Below, piece after piece: positions 35,286 to 44,539 of a stretch of 64,000 nucleotides of DNA. Below the pieces are notes generated by a model. It was not told the origin of the DNA, made no database searches, and was given only the letters and a program-made list of their open reading frames with translations. Where the stretch lies: NCBI RefSeq assembly GCF_038502225.1, contig NW_027196910.1, positions 1-64,000 of the forward strand, given 5' to 3'. Within the stretch, counting starts at the first letter, position 1. Each line of letters opens with the position of its first letter. A program made the position numbers and the translations under genes. This DNA comes from Cherax quadricarinatus (lineage: Eukaryota; Arthropoda; Malacostraca; Decapoda; Parastacidae).

Positions 35286-38233
35286 ACAATCCAAACCAAC
35301 CATCACACACCGATCCCTCTGTTTCCACCCCCCGCTCCACAGTTACAGTATTAGAACAGAAGTTGAAGGTTTGGTACACAAATGCAGATGGATTAACGAA
35401 TAAACATGAGGAATGGCAAGAAAGAATCAATGAGAAGTCCCCAGACATCATAGCAGTTACAGAAACAAAACTCATGGAGACAATAACAGATGCAATCTTC
35501 CCACCAGGATACCAGATCATGAGGAAAGATAGAAGGGGCAGGGGGGGAGGTGGGGTTGCTCTGCTCGTAAAAAACAGATGGAAATTCGAGAAAATGGAAG
35601 GAATAGATGAGACGGGAGAAAGAGACTACATAGCAGGTACACTTCAGTCTGGGGAACACAAAGTGGTCATTGCAGTGATGTATAATCCACCACAGAACTG
35701 CAGGAGGCCAAGAGAGGAATATGAAGAGAGCAACAGAGCAATGGTGGACACACTTGCTGAGGTGGCAAGAAGAGCTCACTCCAGCAGAGCAAAGTTGCTG
35801 GTTATGGGGGATTTCAACCACAGGGAGATTGACTGGGAAAACCTGGAGCCACATGGGGGTCCCAAAACATGGAGAGCCAGGATGTTGGACGTGGTGCTGG
35901 AAAACCTCATGCACCAACATGTTAAGGACACTACCAGAGTGAGAGGGGAGGATGAACCAGCAAGATTGGACCTTGTGTTCACCCTGGGCAGCTCAGACAT
36001 TGAGGACATCAAGTATGAGAGTTCCCTAGGAGCTAGCGACCACGTGGTTCTGTGCTTTGAATACATAGTAGAGCTGCAAGTGGAGAGAAAAACAGGAGTA
36101 GAATGGGAAAAGCCTGACTATAAAAGAGGGGACTACATAGGGTTGAAGAACTTCCAGCGGGAGGTCCAGTGGGACAGAGAACTGGCAGGAAAGCCAGTAA
36201 ATGAAATGATGGAATATGTAGCAACAAAATGCAAGGAGGCAGTGGAAAGGTTCATTCCCAAGGGCAACAGTAACAACGGGAAGACCAGAACAAGCCCCTG
36301 GTTCACCCGACGGTGTAAGGAGGCAAAAACAAAGTGCAATAGAGAATGGAAAAAGTACAGAAGGCAGAGAACACACGAAAATAGGGAGATCAGTCGCAGA
36401 GCCAGGAATGAGTACGCACAGGTAAGGAGGGAGGCCCAGCGACAGTATGAAAATGACATAGCATCGAGAATCAAGACAGACCCGAAACTGTTGTATAGCC
36501 ACATCAGGAGGAAGACAACAGTCAAAGACCAGGTGATCAGATTAAGGACAGAAGGTGGAGAACTCACAAGAAATGATCAGGAGGTATGTGAGGAGCTGAA
36601 CAGTAGATTTAAGGAAGTTTTTACAGTAGATACAGGAAGGGCTGTGGGAAGACAGAACAGAAGGGAACATCAAGAGGGAATATACCAACAAGTGTTGGAT
36701 GACATACGAACAACTGAGGAGGAGGTGAAGAAGCTCTTAAGTGACCTTGACACCTCAAAGGCGATGGGACCGGACAACATCTCCCCATGGGTCCTTAGAG
36801 AAGGAGCAGAGATGCTGTGTGTGCCTCTAACCACAATCTTCAACACATCCCTTGAAACTGGGCAACTACCTGAGAAATGGAAGACAGCTAATGTAGTCCC
36901 CATATTTAAGAAAGGAAACAGAAACGAGGCACTAAACTACAGACCTGTGTCTCTGACATGTATTGTGTGCAAAGTCATGGAGAAGATTATCAGGAGGAGA
37001 GTGGTCGAACACCTGGAAAGGAACAAGATTATAAATGAAAACCAGCATGGGTTCATGGAAGGCAAATCTTGTATCACAAACCTCCTGGAGTTTTATGACA
37101 AGGTAACAGAAGTAAGACATGAGAGAGAGGGTTGGGTAGATTGCGTTTTCCTAGACTGCAGGAAGGCCTTTGACACAGTTCCCCACAAGAGATTAGTGCA
37201 GAAGCTGGAGGATCAGGCACACGTAAAAGGAAGGGCACTGCAATGGATAAGGGAATACCTGACAGGGAGGCAGCAACGAGTCATGGTACGTGAAGAGGTA
37301 TCACAGTGGGCGCCTGTTACGAGCGGGGTCCCACAGGGGTCAGTTCTAGGACCAGTGCTATTTTTGATATATGTGAACGACATGATGGAAGGAATAGACT
37401 CTGAAGTGTCCCTGTTCGCAGATGACGTGAAGTTGATGAGAAGAATTAAATCGGACGAGGATGAGGCAGGACTGCAAAGAGACCTGGAGAGGCTGGACAT
37501 GTGGTCCAGTAACTGGCTTCTCGAATTCAATCCAGCCAAATGCAAAGTCATGAAGATTGGGGAGGGGAAAAGAAGACCGCAGACAGAGTATAGGCTAGGT
37601 GGACAAAGACTACAGACCTCACTCAGGGAGAAAGACCTTGGGGTGACCATAACACCGAGCACATCACCGGAGGCACACATCAACCAAATAACCGCTGCAG
37701 CATACGGGCGCCTGGCAAACCTGAGAATAGCGTTCCAATACCTTAATAAGGAATCGTTCAAGACACTGTACACTGTGTATGTTAGGCCCATACTGGAGTA
37801 TGCAGCACCAGTCTGGAACCCACACCTGGTCAAGCACGTCAAGAAGTTAGAGAAAGTACAAAGGTTTGCAACAAGGCTAGTCCCAGAGCTCAAGGGAATG
37901 TCGTACGAGGAAAGGTTAAGGGAACTCGGACTGACGACACTGGAGGACAGAAGGGTCAGGGGAGACATGATAACGACATACAAGATACTGTGGGGAATAG
38001 ACAAGGTGGACAGAGATAGGATGTTCCAGAGAGGGGACACAGGGACAAGGGGTCACAACTGGAAGCTGAAGACTCAGACGAGTCACAGGGACGTTAGGAA
38101 GTATTTCTTCAGTCATAGAGTTGTCAGCAAGTGGAATAGCCTAGCAAGTGAAGTAGTGGAGGCAGGAACCATACATAGTTTTAAGAAGAGGTATGACAAA
38201 GCTCAGGAAGCAGAGAGAGAGAGGATCCAGTAG
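34982..38233 (+). CDS. LINE ORF2: endonuclease and reverse transcriptase, uninterrupted (1083 codons)
   Basis: Numbering from the ATG at 34982. An apurinic-type endonuclease starts near residue 128 (LKVWYTNADG), with TETKL (Glu161), YNPP, GDFNH (Asp277), RLDLVFT and SDH (352-354). A linker with KRGDYIGLKNFQREVQWDREL follows, then a basic helix-rich stretch. RT motifs: GPDNISPWVLREGAE, NYRPVSLTCIV, QHGFMEGKSC, FLDCRKAFD (Asp725), SGVPQGSVLGPVLF, FADD (Asp814, Asp815), an EFNPAKCKVMKIG block and a C-terminal QITAAAYGRLANL / RPILEYAAPVWNP domain. All expected catalytic residues are present. The frame is open across the last 304 nt of ORF1 in the -1 frame, so the first ~100 residues are probably not native; no ATG lies between the ORF1 stop and the endonuclease start. 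CR1/Jockey-like by motifs; clade not settled. Confidence 0.93.
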   Translation: MVHKEKESASQSNFQGRINPNHDPAGESTAERQAGVPECVPRPRQNTGRKEDNERESSKTKGEMGGNEKGEQNDPGSNGRTSAPPRNTCRRTPATTPPRQLNNPNQPSHTDPSVSTPRSTVTVLEQKLKVWYTNADGLTNKHEEWQERINEKSPDIIAVTETKLMETITDAIFPPGYQIMRKDRRGRGGGGVALLVKNRWKFEKMEGIDETGERDYIAGTLQSGEHKVVIAVMYNPPQNCRRPREEYEESNRAMVDTLAEVARRAHSSRAKLLVMGDFNHREIDWENLEPHGGPKTWRARMLDVVLENLMHQHVKDTTRVRGEDEPARLDLVFTLGSSDIEDIKYESSLGASDHVVLCFEYIVELQVERKTGVEWEKPDYKRGDYIGLKNFQREVQWDRELAGKPVNEMMEYVATKCKEAVERFIPKGNSNNGKTRTSPWFTRRCKEAKTKCNREWKKYRRQRTHENREISRRARNEYAQVRREAQRQYENDIASRIKTDPKLLYSHIRRKTTVKDQVIRLRTEGGELTRNDQEVCEELNSRFKEVFTVDTGRAVGRQNRREHQEGIYQQVLDDIRTTEEEVKKLLSDLDTSKAMGPDNISPWVLREGAEMLCVPLTTIFNTSLETGQLPEKWKTANVVPIFKKGNRNEALNYRPVSLTCIVCKVMEKIIRRRVVEHLERNKIINENQHGFMEGKSCITNLLEFYDKVTEVRHEREGWVDCVFLDCRKAFDTVPHKRLVQKLEDQAHVKGRALQWIREYLTGRQQRVMVREEVSQWAPVTSGVPQGSVLGPVLFLIYVNDMMEGIDSEVSLFADDVKLMRRIKSDEDEAGLQRDLERLDMWSSNWLLEFNPAKCKVMKIGEGKRRPQTEYRLGGQRLQTSLREKDLGVTITPSTSPEAHINQITAAAYGRLANLRIAFQYLNKESFKTLYTVYVRPILEYAAPVWNPHLVKHVKKLEKVQRFATRLVPELKGMSYEERLRELGLTTLEDRRVRGDMITTYKILWGIDKVDRDRMFQRGDTGTRGHNWKLKTQTSHRDVRKYFFSHRVVSKWNSLASEVVEAGTIHSFKKRYDKAQEAERERIQ

Positions 38234-38283
38234 CGATCAGTGAAGAGGCGGGGCCAGGAGCTGAGTCTCGACCCCTGCAACCA

Positions 38284-38312
38284 CAATTAGGTGAGTACAA
38301 TTAGGTGAGTAC
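38284..38312 (+). repeat. LINE 3' terminal direct repeat (2 x 14 bp)
   Basis: caattaggtgagta occurs twice in tandem. Copies C (27317-27342), F (about 38661-38688), G (about 42246-42274) and K (55492-55520, minus) have the same duplicated end with t/c variation. Copies B and the minimal fragments have one unit. Each unit contains AGGTGAGT, which matches the 5' splice-site consensus. Confidence 0.9.
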
Positions 38313-38313
38313 A

Positions 38314-38690
38314 CACGACACTGGAGGACAGGAGAGATAGGGGGACATGATAACGACATACAAAATACTGAGAGGAATTGACAAGGTGGACAAAGACAGG
38401 ATGTTCCAGAGATTGGACACAGTAACAAGGGGACACAGTTGGAAGCTGAAGACACAGATGAATCACAGGGATGTTAGGAAGTATTTCTTCAGCCACAGAG
38501 TAGTCAGTAAGTGGAATAGTTTGGGAAGCGATGTAGTGGAGGCAGGATCCATACATAGCTTTAAGCAGAGGTATGATAAAGCTCACGGCTCAGGGAGAGT
38601 GACCTAATAGCGATCAGTGAAGAGGCGGGGCCAGGAGCTCGGACTCGACCCTCGCAACCTCAACTAGGTGAGTACAACTAGGTGAGTACA
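38314..38690 (+). pseudogene. LINE copy F, 5'-truncated 3' end
   Basis: Starts abruptly at cgacactggaggacaggag, the TTLEDRR codons, only a few bases after the terminus of copy E. One open frame to TAA at 38605-38607 carries MITTYKILRGIDKVDKDRMF, a RDVRKYFFSHRVV block and SFKQRYDKAHG. Then come the family 3' end and the duplicated terminal repeat. It is closer to copies B and K than to E. Confidence 0.92.
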
Positions 38691-38730
38691 CCCAGAGAGA
38701 GAGAGAGACACACACACACACACACACATA
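38691..38730. repeat. GA/CA simple repeat joining LINE copies F and G
   Basis: cccagagagagagagaga followed by about nine CA dinucleotides. The same ccc-GA-CA composition occurs at 34831-34857 before copy E. Confidence 0.9.
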
Positions 38731-41700
38731 TCACCCTACCAAGCAGGGCCAAAGAGTGAAGGGGAAGAGCAGCTGGGCGCAGGTGGAGAAGGGCATAGGA
38801 CAAATGCAGTGACTCGAACATGCCACCAAGAGCTACAGGAAAAAAAAAGGGAGAAAATGGCCATGTGCAGACAGGAATCAGTTTCACAGAGGGAAAGGCA
38901 ATGGGAGGAGGAGAGGGCGAAGTCAGTGTTTATTAATGGGCTTCAGGAGAGCGAGGAAAGGACACACACTGAAAAACGGCAAATAGAAAGAAGAGAGATT
39001 GAGAACATCATCACAGAAATAGGCGAAGAGGACGTCCGAGATTCTAAATTTTCAGAGGATAGGGGGTATTTGAAGGGGAGAAGATGACCGATCAAGCTGA
39101 TTTTCCGGACAGAAACAGTGCAGAACAGGATCCTCCAAGAGAAACCACGGTTGAAGGACTCGGCAGAATACAAGAGGGTGTTCCTAGACCGAGAAAGAAC
39201 ACTAACGACAGCAGCTGAGGAAGAGGACAAAAAAGCGAAAGGAGCTAGGAGGAGAGACAAAGACAGAATCGGCAGAGGACAACCAGAGCAGGGCAGAGCA
39301 GCAAGAGCAAGCACACACAGAACCATCCCCAGAACTCTACAACCAATCATGCTATCCCACCACAAACCACACCCACGCCCACAGTTCCCACCCAACACTC
39401 AGCAATAGAATCCCACAGCACACTGCCAGGTCCCCCACCCTCACAGACCCCCAAAACACAGTGTTGGAGAGGAAACTGAAGGTATGGTACACCACCGCTG
39501 ATGGAATAACAAATAAGTGGGAGGAGTGGCACGAAAAAGTCAAAAAGGCATCACCGGACACCATAGCTCTCACAGAAACCAAACTCACAGGTATGAAACA
39601 GATGCAATCTTTCCAACAGGATATCAGATCCTGAGGAAAGACAGAGAAAACAGAGGGAGTGGAGGAGTGGCACTGCTGATCAAAAACCAATGGGAGTTTG
39701 ATGAGCTAGAGAGAAGAGCCAGTTGAGAAGCAAGAGATTACATAGTAGGAATGATTCAGTTTGGAGATCCCAAGGTGGTAATTGCAGTGATGTATTATCC
39801 ACCACAGAACAGCAGGAGGCCGAGGGAAGAGTATGATGAGAGTAATAGAGTGATGGTTGCCACACTGGCTGAAGTGGCAAGAAGGGCTCACACGAGCAGG
39901 GCAAAGCTACTAATCATGGGTGACTTCAACCACAAGGAAATCGACTGGGAGAACTTGGAGCCACATGGGGACAAGAAACGTGGAGGGCTAAGATGATGGA
40001 GGGGGTACTGGAAAGCTTCATGTACCAACACGTAAGGGACACTATCAGAGAGAGAGAAGGTGATGAACCAGCGAGAGTGGACCTAGTTTTCACCTTGAGT
40101 AGTGCAGATATTGAGGACATCACATATGATAGACCCCTTGGGGTCAGAGATTATGTGGTTTTAAGGTTCGAATACATAGCAGAGTTACAAGTGGAGGGAT
40201 GAACAGGAAGAGCCAGACAGACGAAGCGAAACTACAAGAAGGGGGACTAAGCAGGAATGAAGAACTTTCTGAATGGTGTTCAGTGGGACAGAAAACTGGC
40301 AGAGAAGTCAGTAAACGAGATGATGGAATAAGTGCGAACAATATGCAAGGAAACTGAGGAGAGGTTTGTTCCCAAGGGTAACAGGAGTAATGATAAAGCG
40401 TCTATGAGCCCATGTTTCACCCAAAGGTGCAGGGATGCCAAAACCAAGTGTGTTAGGGAATGGAACAAGTATAAAAGGCAAAGAATCCAGGAGAATAAGG
40501 GGAACAGTCGTAGAGCCAGAAATGACTATGCACAGGTAAGAAGGGAGGCCCAACGACAATATGAAAATGACATAGCAGTGAAAGCCAAATCTGACCCAAA
40601 GCTGTTGTACAGCCACATCAGGAGGAAAACAGCAGTCAAGGACCAGGTAATCAGGCTAAGAAAGGAAGGAGGATAGATCACAAGAAACGACAGAAGGGAC
40701 TCCAGAAAGACGGAAAGGTGGGGTACACCACCAAGTATTGGACACAATACATACAACCGAGGAAGAAGTGAAGAGGTTTCTGAGCGAGCTAGACACCTCA
40801 ATAATATCTCTCCATGGGTCCTGAGAGAGGGTGCAGAGGCGCTATGTGTACCCCTAACAACAATATTCAACACATCTATCGAAACAGGGAGATTACCTGA
40901 GGTATGGAAGACAGCAAATGTAGTCCCATTTTTTACAAAAAAGGGGACAGACAAGAAGCACTAAACTTTAGACCAGTGTCACTGACGTGTATAGTATGCA
41001 AAGTCATGGAGAAGATTATCAGGAGAAGAGTGGTGGAACACCTAGAAAAAAATGAGCTTATCAACAACAGCCAACACGGTTTCAGGGACGGGAAATCCTG
41101 TGTCACAAACCTACTGGAGTTCTATGACATGGTGACAGCAATAAGACAAGAGAGAGGGGTGAGTAGACTGCATTTTTTGGACTGTAAGAAGGCGTTTTAC
41201 ACAGTTCCACACAAGAGATTAGTGCAAAAACTGGAGGACCAGGTAAGGATAACAGGGAAGGCACACTGGATCAGGGAATATCTGTCAGGAAGACAGCAGC
41301 AAGTCATGGTACGCGGCGAGGTGTCAGAGTGGGCACCTGTGACGAGTGGGGTTTCACAGGGGTTAGTCCTAGGACCGGTCCTGTTTCTGGTATTTGTGAA
41401 CGACAGGACGGAAGGAATAGACTCCGAAGTGTCCCTGTTTGCAGATGATGTGAAGCTGATGAGAAGAATTCAATCTGACGAGGACCAGGAAGAACTACAA
41501 AGGCATCTGGACAGGCTGCAGGCCTAGTCGAGCAATTGGCTCCTGGAGTTCAACCCCACCAAGTGCAAAGTCATGAAGATTGGGGAAGGGCAAAGAAGAC
41601 CGCAGATGGCGTTGAGTCTAGGGCGACATCTCATGAGGCACACATCAACCAAATAACTGCTGCAGCATATGGGCTCCTAGCAAACCTAAGAACAGCATTC

Positions 41701-42276
41701 CGACATCTTAATAAGTAATCGTTCAAGACCCTGTACACTGTGTATGTTAGGCCCATATTGGAGTATGCGGCACCAGTCTGAAACCCACATCTAGCTAAGC
41801 ACGTAAAGAAACTAGAGAAAGTCCAAAGGTTTGCAACAAGACCAATCCCAAAGTAGATTTCCCTTAACTTCTCCTACGAGGAGAGGTTAAGGGAAATCGA
41901 CTTGACGACACTAGAGGACAGGAGAGATAGGGGGGACATGATAACGACATAAAATACTGAGAGTAACTGACAAGGTGGACAGAGACTGTTCCAGAGATGG
42001 GACATAGCAACAAGGGAACACATTTGGAAACTGAAGACACAAATGAATCACAGAGATGCTAGGGAAATATTTCTTCAGTCACAAATTAGTCAGGAAGTGG
42101 AATAGTTTGGGAAAAGATGTAGTTGAGGCAGGATCCATTCATAGTTTTAAGCAGAGGTATGACAAAGCTCACGGTTCAGGGAGAGTAACCCAGTAGAGGC
42201 CAGTGAAGAGGCGGGACCAGGAGCTATGAATCGACCCCTGCAACCACAATTAGGCGAGTACAACTAGGTGAGTAAT
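38731..42276 (+). pseudogene. LINE copy G: partial ORF1 plus full-length but disrupted ORF2
   Basis: ORF1 from its middle: frames 38809-39087 and 39090-39408, separated by a nonsense TGA at 39085-39087, with RQWEEERAKSVFINGLQE and ILQEKPRLKDSAEYKRVFL blocks. ORF2 starts near 39460 (LERKLKVWYT). Its endonuclease has a small deletion around TETKLTG (about 39585), a stop at 39724-39726 and further frameshifts. The RT is split into 40904-41527 (motifs FLDCKKAFYTV with the second Asp changed to Tyr, SGVSQGLVLGPV, LFADDVKLMRR) and 41536 onward. At least a dozen lesions. The 3' terminus is present at 42190-42276. Confidence 0.92.
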
Positions 42277-42304
42277 ACACACACACACACACACACACAT
42301 GAGC
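42277..42304. repeat. Short (CA)n joining LINE copies G and H
   Basis: About ten CA dinucleotides at 42280-42299, then atgagcacacatacat, then copy H begins with tgcgaggagtggcatg (CEEWHE). Confidence 0.9.
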
Positions 42305-43440
42305 ACACATACATAATAAATAAGTGCGAGGAGTGGCATGAAAGAATCAAGGAGACATCCCCAGGCATAATAGCACTTGCAGAAACGAAACTTACCAGGA
42401 TGATAACAGATGCAATCTTTCCACCCGGATATCAAATCCTCAGGAAAGAGAGAGGGAGGAGAGGGGGAGGAGGAGTTGCACTGCTAATTAAAAACCGTTG
42501 GGGATATGAGGAAATGAATGGAATGGATGGAATTTGCGAAAGGGACTACTTAGTAGGCCATAAGGAGGTAATTGCAGTAATGTACTACCCACCACAGAAC
42601 TGCAGGAGGCCAAGAGAAGAATAGGACGAGAGCAACAGGGCAATGGTCGACACACTAGCCGAGATGGCCAAAAGAGCTCACGTGGGGGAGCGCAAAGTTA
42701 CTAGTTATGGGTGATTTCAATCACAAGGAGATTGACTGGGAAAACCTGGAGCCCCATGGGGGTCCCGAAACATGGAGAGCCAAGATGATGGATGTGGAAC
42801 TGGAAAACCTCATGCATCAACATGTTAGAGATACTACCAGAGAGAGAGGTGAGGATGATCCAGTAAGACTGGACCTTGTATTCACCTTGAGTAGTTCGGA
42901 CATCGATAATATCACATATGAAAGGTCCCTTTGAGCTAGTGATCATATGGTTCTGTGCTTTGATTACATAGTTGACCTACAAGTGGAGAAAGTAGCAGGA
43001 ATAGGATGGGAAAAAAACAAACTACAAAAAGGGGGACTACACAGGCATGAGGAACTTCCTGCAAGACCTTCAGTAGGAGAGAGAACTGGCAGGAAAACCA
43101 GTAAAAGAAATGATGGACTATGTGACAACAAAATGTAAGGAGGCAGAGGAGAGGTTTGTTCCCAAGGAAAACAGAAATAATGGGAAGACCAGAACGACTC
43201 CTTGTTTCACCCGAAGGTGTAGGGAGGCGAAAACTAGGTGTACTAGAGAATGGAAAAGGTACAGAAGTCATAAAAACCAGGAAAATAAAGAGATCAGCCG
43301 AAGAGCCAGAAACGAATATGCACAGATAAGAAGGGAGGCTCAGCGACAATACTAAAATGACATAGCATCGAAAGTCAAGTCTGACCCGAAGCTGTTGTAT
43401 AGCCACATCAGGCGAAAAACAACAGGCAAGGACCTGGTAC
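42305..43440 (+). pseudogene. LINE copy H: endonuclease and linker, 3' part missing
   Basis: Starts at the KCEEWHERIKE segment just after the endonuclease N-terminus. Frames at 42305-42624, 42707-42934 and 43110-43355 hold AETKLTRMITDAIFPPGYQI, MGDFNHKEIDWENLEPHGG, LDLVFTLSSSDIDNITYE and the linker RREAQRQY. The endonuclease SDH motif region has a stop (42932-42934). The element stops at about 43440 in the segment before the RT (TTGKDLV), with no family 3' end, so the right part was deleted or never copied. Confidence 0.9.
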
Positions 43441-43712
43441 AAAAAATATACATATACAGATTTGTGATCCTGTGGGCCTTTGCTGCCTTGCAAATATAAG
43501 CCAAGAGAAAAAACGATTAATATTGCAAACTTGCATTTTTATGATTTTTTTTTTAATTCCAGTGTCAAGATTTCGTCGCTATATTTAACAGAAACCCTTT
43601 TTTGACTCGTAGGTAAACTTGCCATGAGTTTCCACAAAGAGCTGGAATAAAGGCTCATGAAGTCCACCAGAGACCCGAGGGATGCTTTTCTTCCAGGTTT
43701 TTCTTTTATAAT
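43441..43712. other. Non-genic interval
   Basis: AT-rich, with no recognised repeat or coding sequence. Confidence 0.4.
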
Positions 43713-43892
43713 ATGAGAACTTTGCCTCATTCAGTCAGCTTCAAATTTTCAGCATTAGTGAATTTTTGTTGTGGTAATGTTGATGGAACTATTACCAAGT
43801 GTAGTTCTCCAGTGTTAGTTAAATATTACTATGGTAAGGTTGATGGAACTATTGTCATGTGCAGGTCTGCAGTGTTAAATACCAGGAAAGCA
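43713..43892 (+). repeat. 60-bp tandem duplication at the start of the second LINE family copy
   Basis: Units at 43773-43832 and 43833-43892 share ggtaa.gttgatggaactatt and c.agtgttaaata-type segments. A more diverged third unit precedes them (43713-43772). One frame stays open across all three (GNVDGTITKCSSPVL and GKVDGTIVMCRSAVL), leading into the LINE endonuclease start. Confidence 0.75.
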
Positions 43893-44539
43893 AGAAATAA
43901 AATGGCTTAGCCGAGACTAATTGTGCAACAAACATATATATTAGTGCAATAACTGAGACCTGGTTCTCTCTGAAAAATAGGGAAAGGGCTTTAGAATTCC
44001 GCATGTAGGGAAATAAATTATTCCACACTGACTGGGTCAAGAAGAAACGGGGCGGAGTTGCAATGTATGGTAAGAAAAATTAAACTGTAGCATCAGAAAC
44101 AATACAAAGATGAAGGAACGGACACGTAATATGTTTGACTGCAGTTCCTCGAAGGTCCTGACCAAGTTAGTGACTACGAAAAATTCTTTGAGATGAAATT
44201 TTTTAGGCATCTACAAATGAAAATGTTTTAACGGGAGATTTTTACTTTAGCCAAATCGATTGGAATAATCCGACAGGTAATCTAGAGACTAATGATTTTC
44301 TTGAATTGCCCAGGGGTGCTTTTCAAAATAGCTTGTGTCAGAGACAACTAGAGGAAATAACCTGTTGGACTCGATTCTGGCGACGATTCTGTGATAGATA
44401 ATCTTGAGGTTAATGAATTGCTTGGCGAAAGTGATCACAAATCATTTAGTTTCAATATCTCTTGTAATTACCTTGATGACTGTAATAGAGATAAGGTCAC
44501 CAATTCTCGTGTTGCAGATTATATGGAGCTAAGGAATGA
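43860..44539 (+). pseudogene. Second-family LINE: decayed endonuclease domain
   Basis: Recognisable in shifting frames: ARNKMA, then ISAITETWF (endonuclease ITETW motif, 43950-43975). Next are a LFHTDWVKKKRGGVAMYG block, GDFYFSQIDWNNPTGN (GDFNFPDIDW-type motif, about 44236-44283) and a DDSVIDNLEVNELLGESDHK block ending with SDHK at 44430-44442. It closes with ADYMELRNDLRSVDW (44515-44560), equivalent to the GDYTxMRNFLNGVQW linker of the main family. Stops and frameshifts throughout. The protein differs from the main family, so this is a separate CR1-like lineage. Confidence 0.85.

Larger units (their letters stand above)
34924..38313 (+). mobile_element. LINE copy E: most intact element of the main family
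   Basis: 5'-truncated inside ORF1, with complete ORF2, a short 3' untranslated region (38234-38283) and the 14-bp terminal repeat caattaggtgagta twice (about 38284-38312). The left boundary is a (CA)n tract. On the right only a few CA dinucleotides separate it from copy F. No poly(A). ORF2 has no stops or frameshifts, which suggests recent insertion. Confidence 0.93.
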
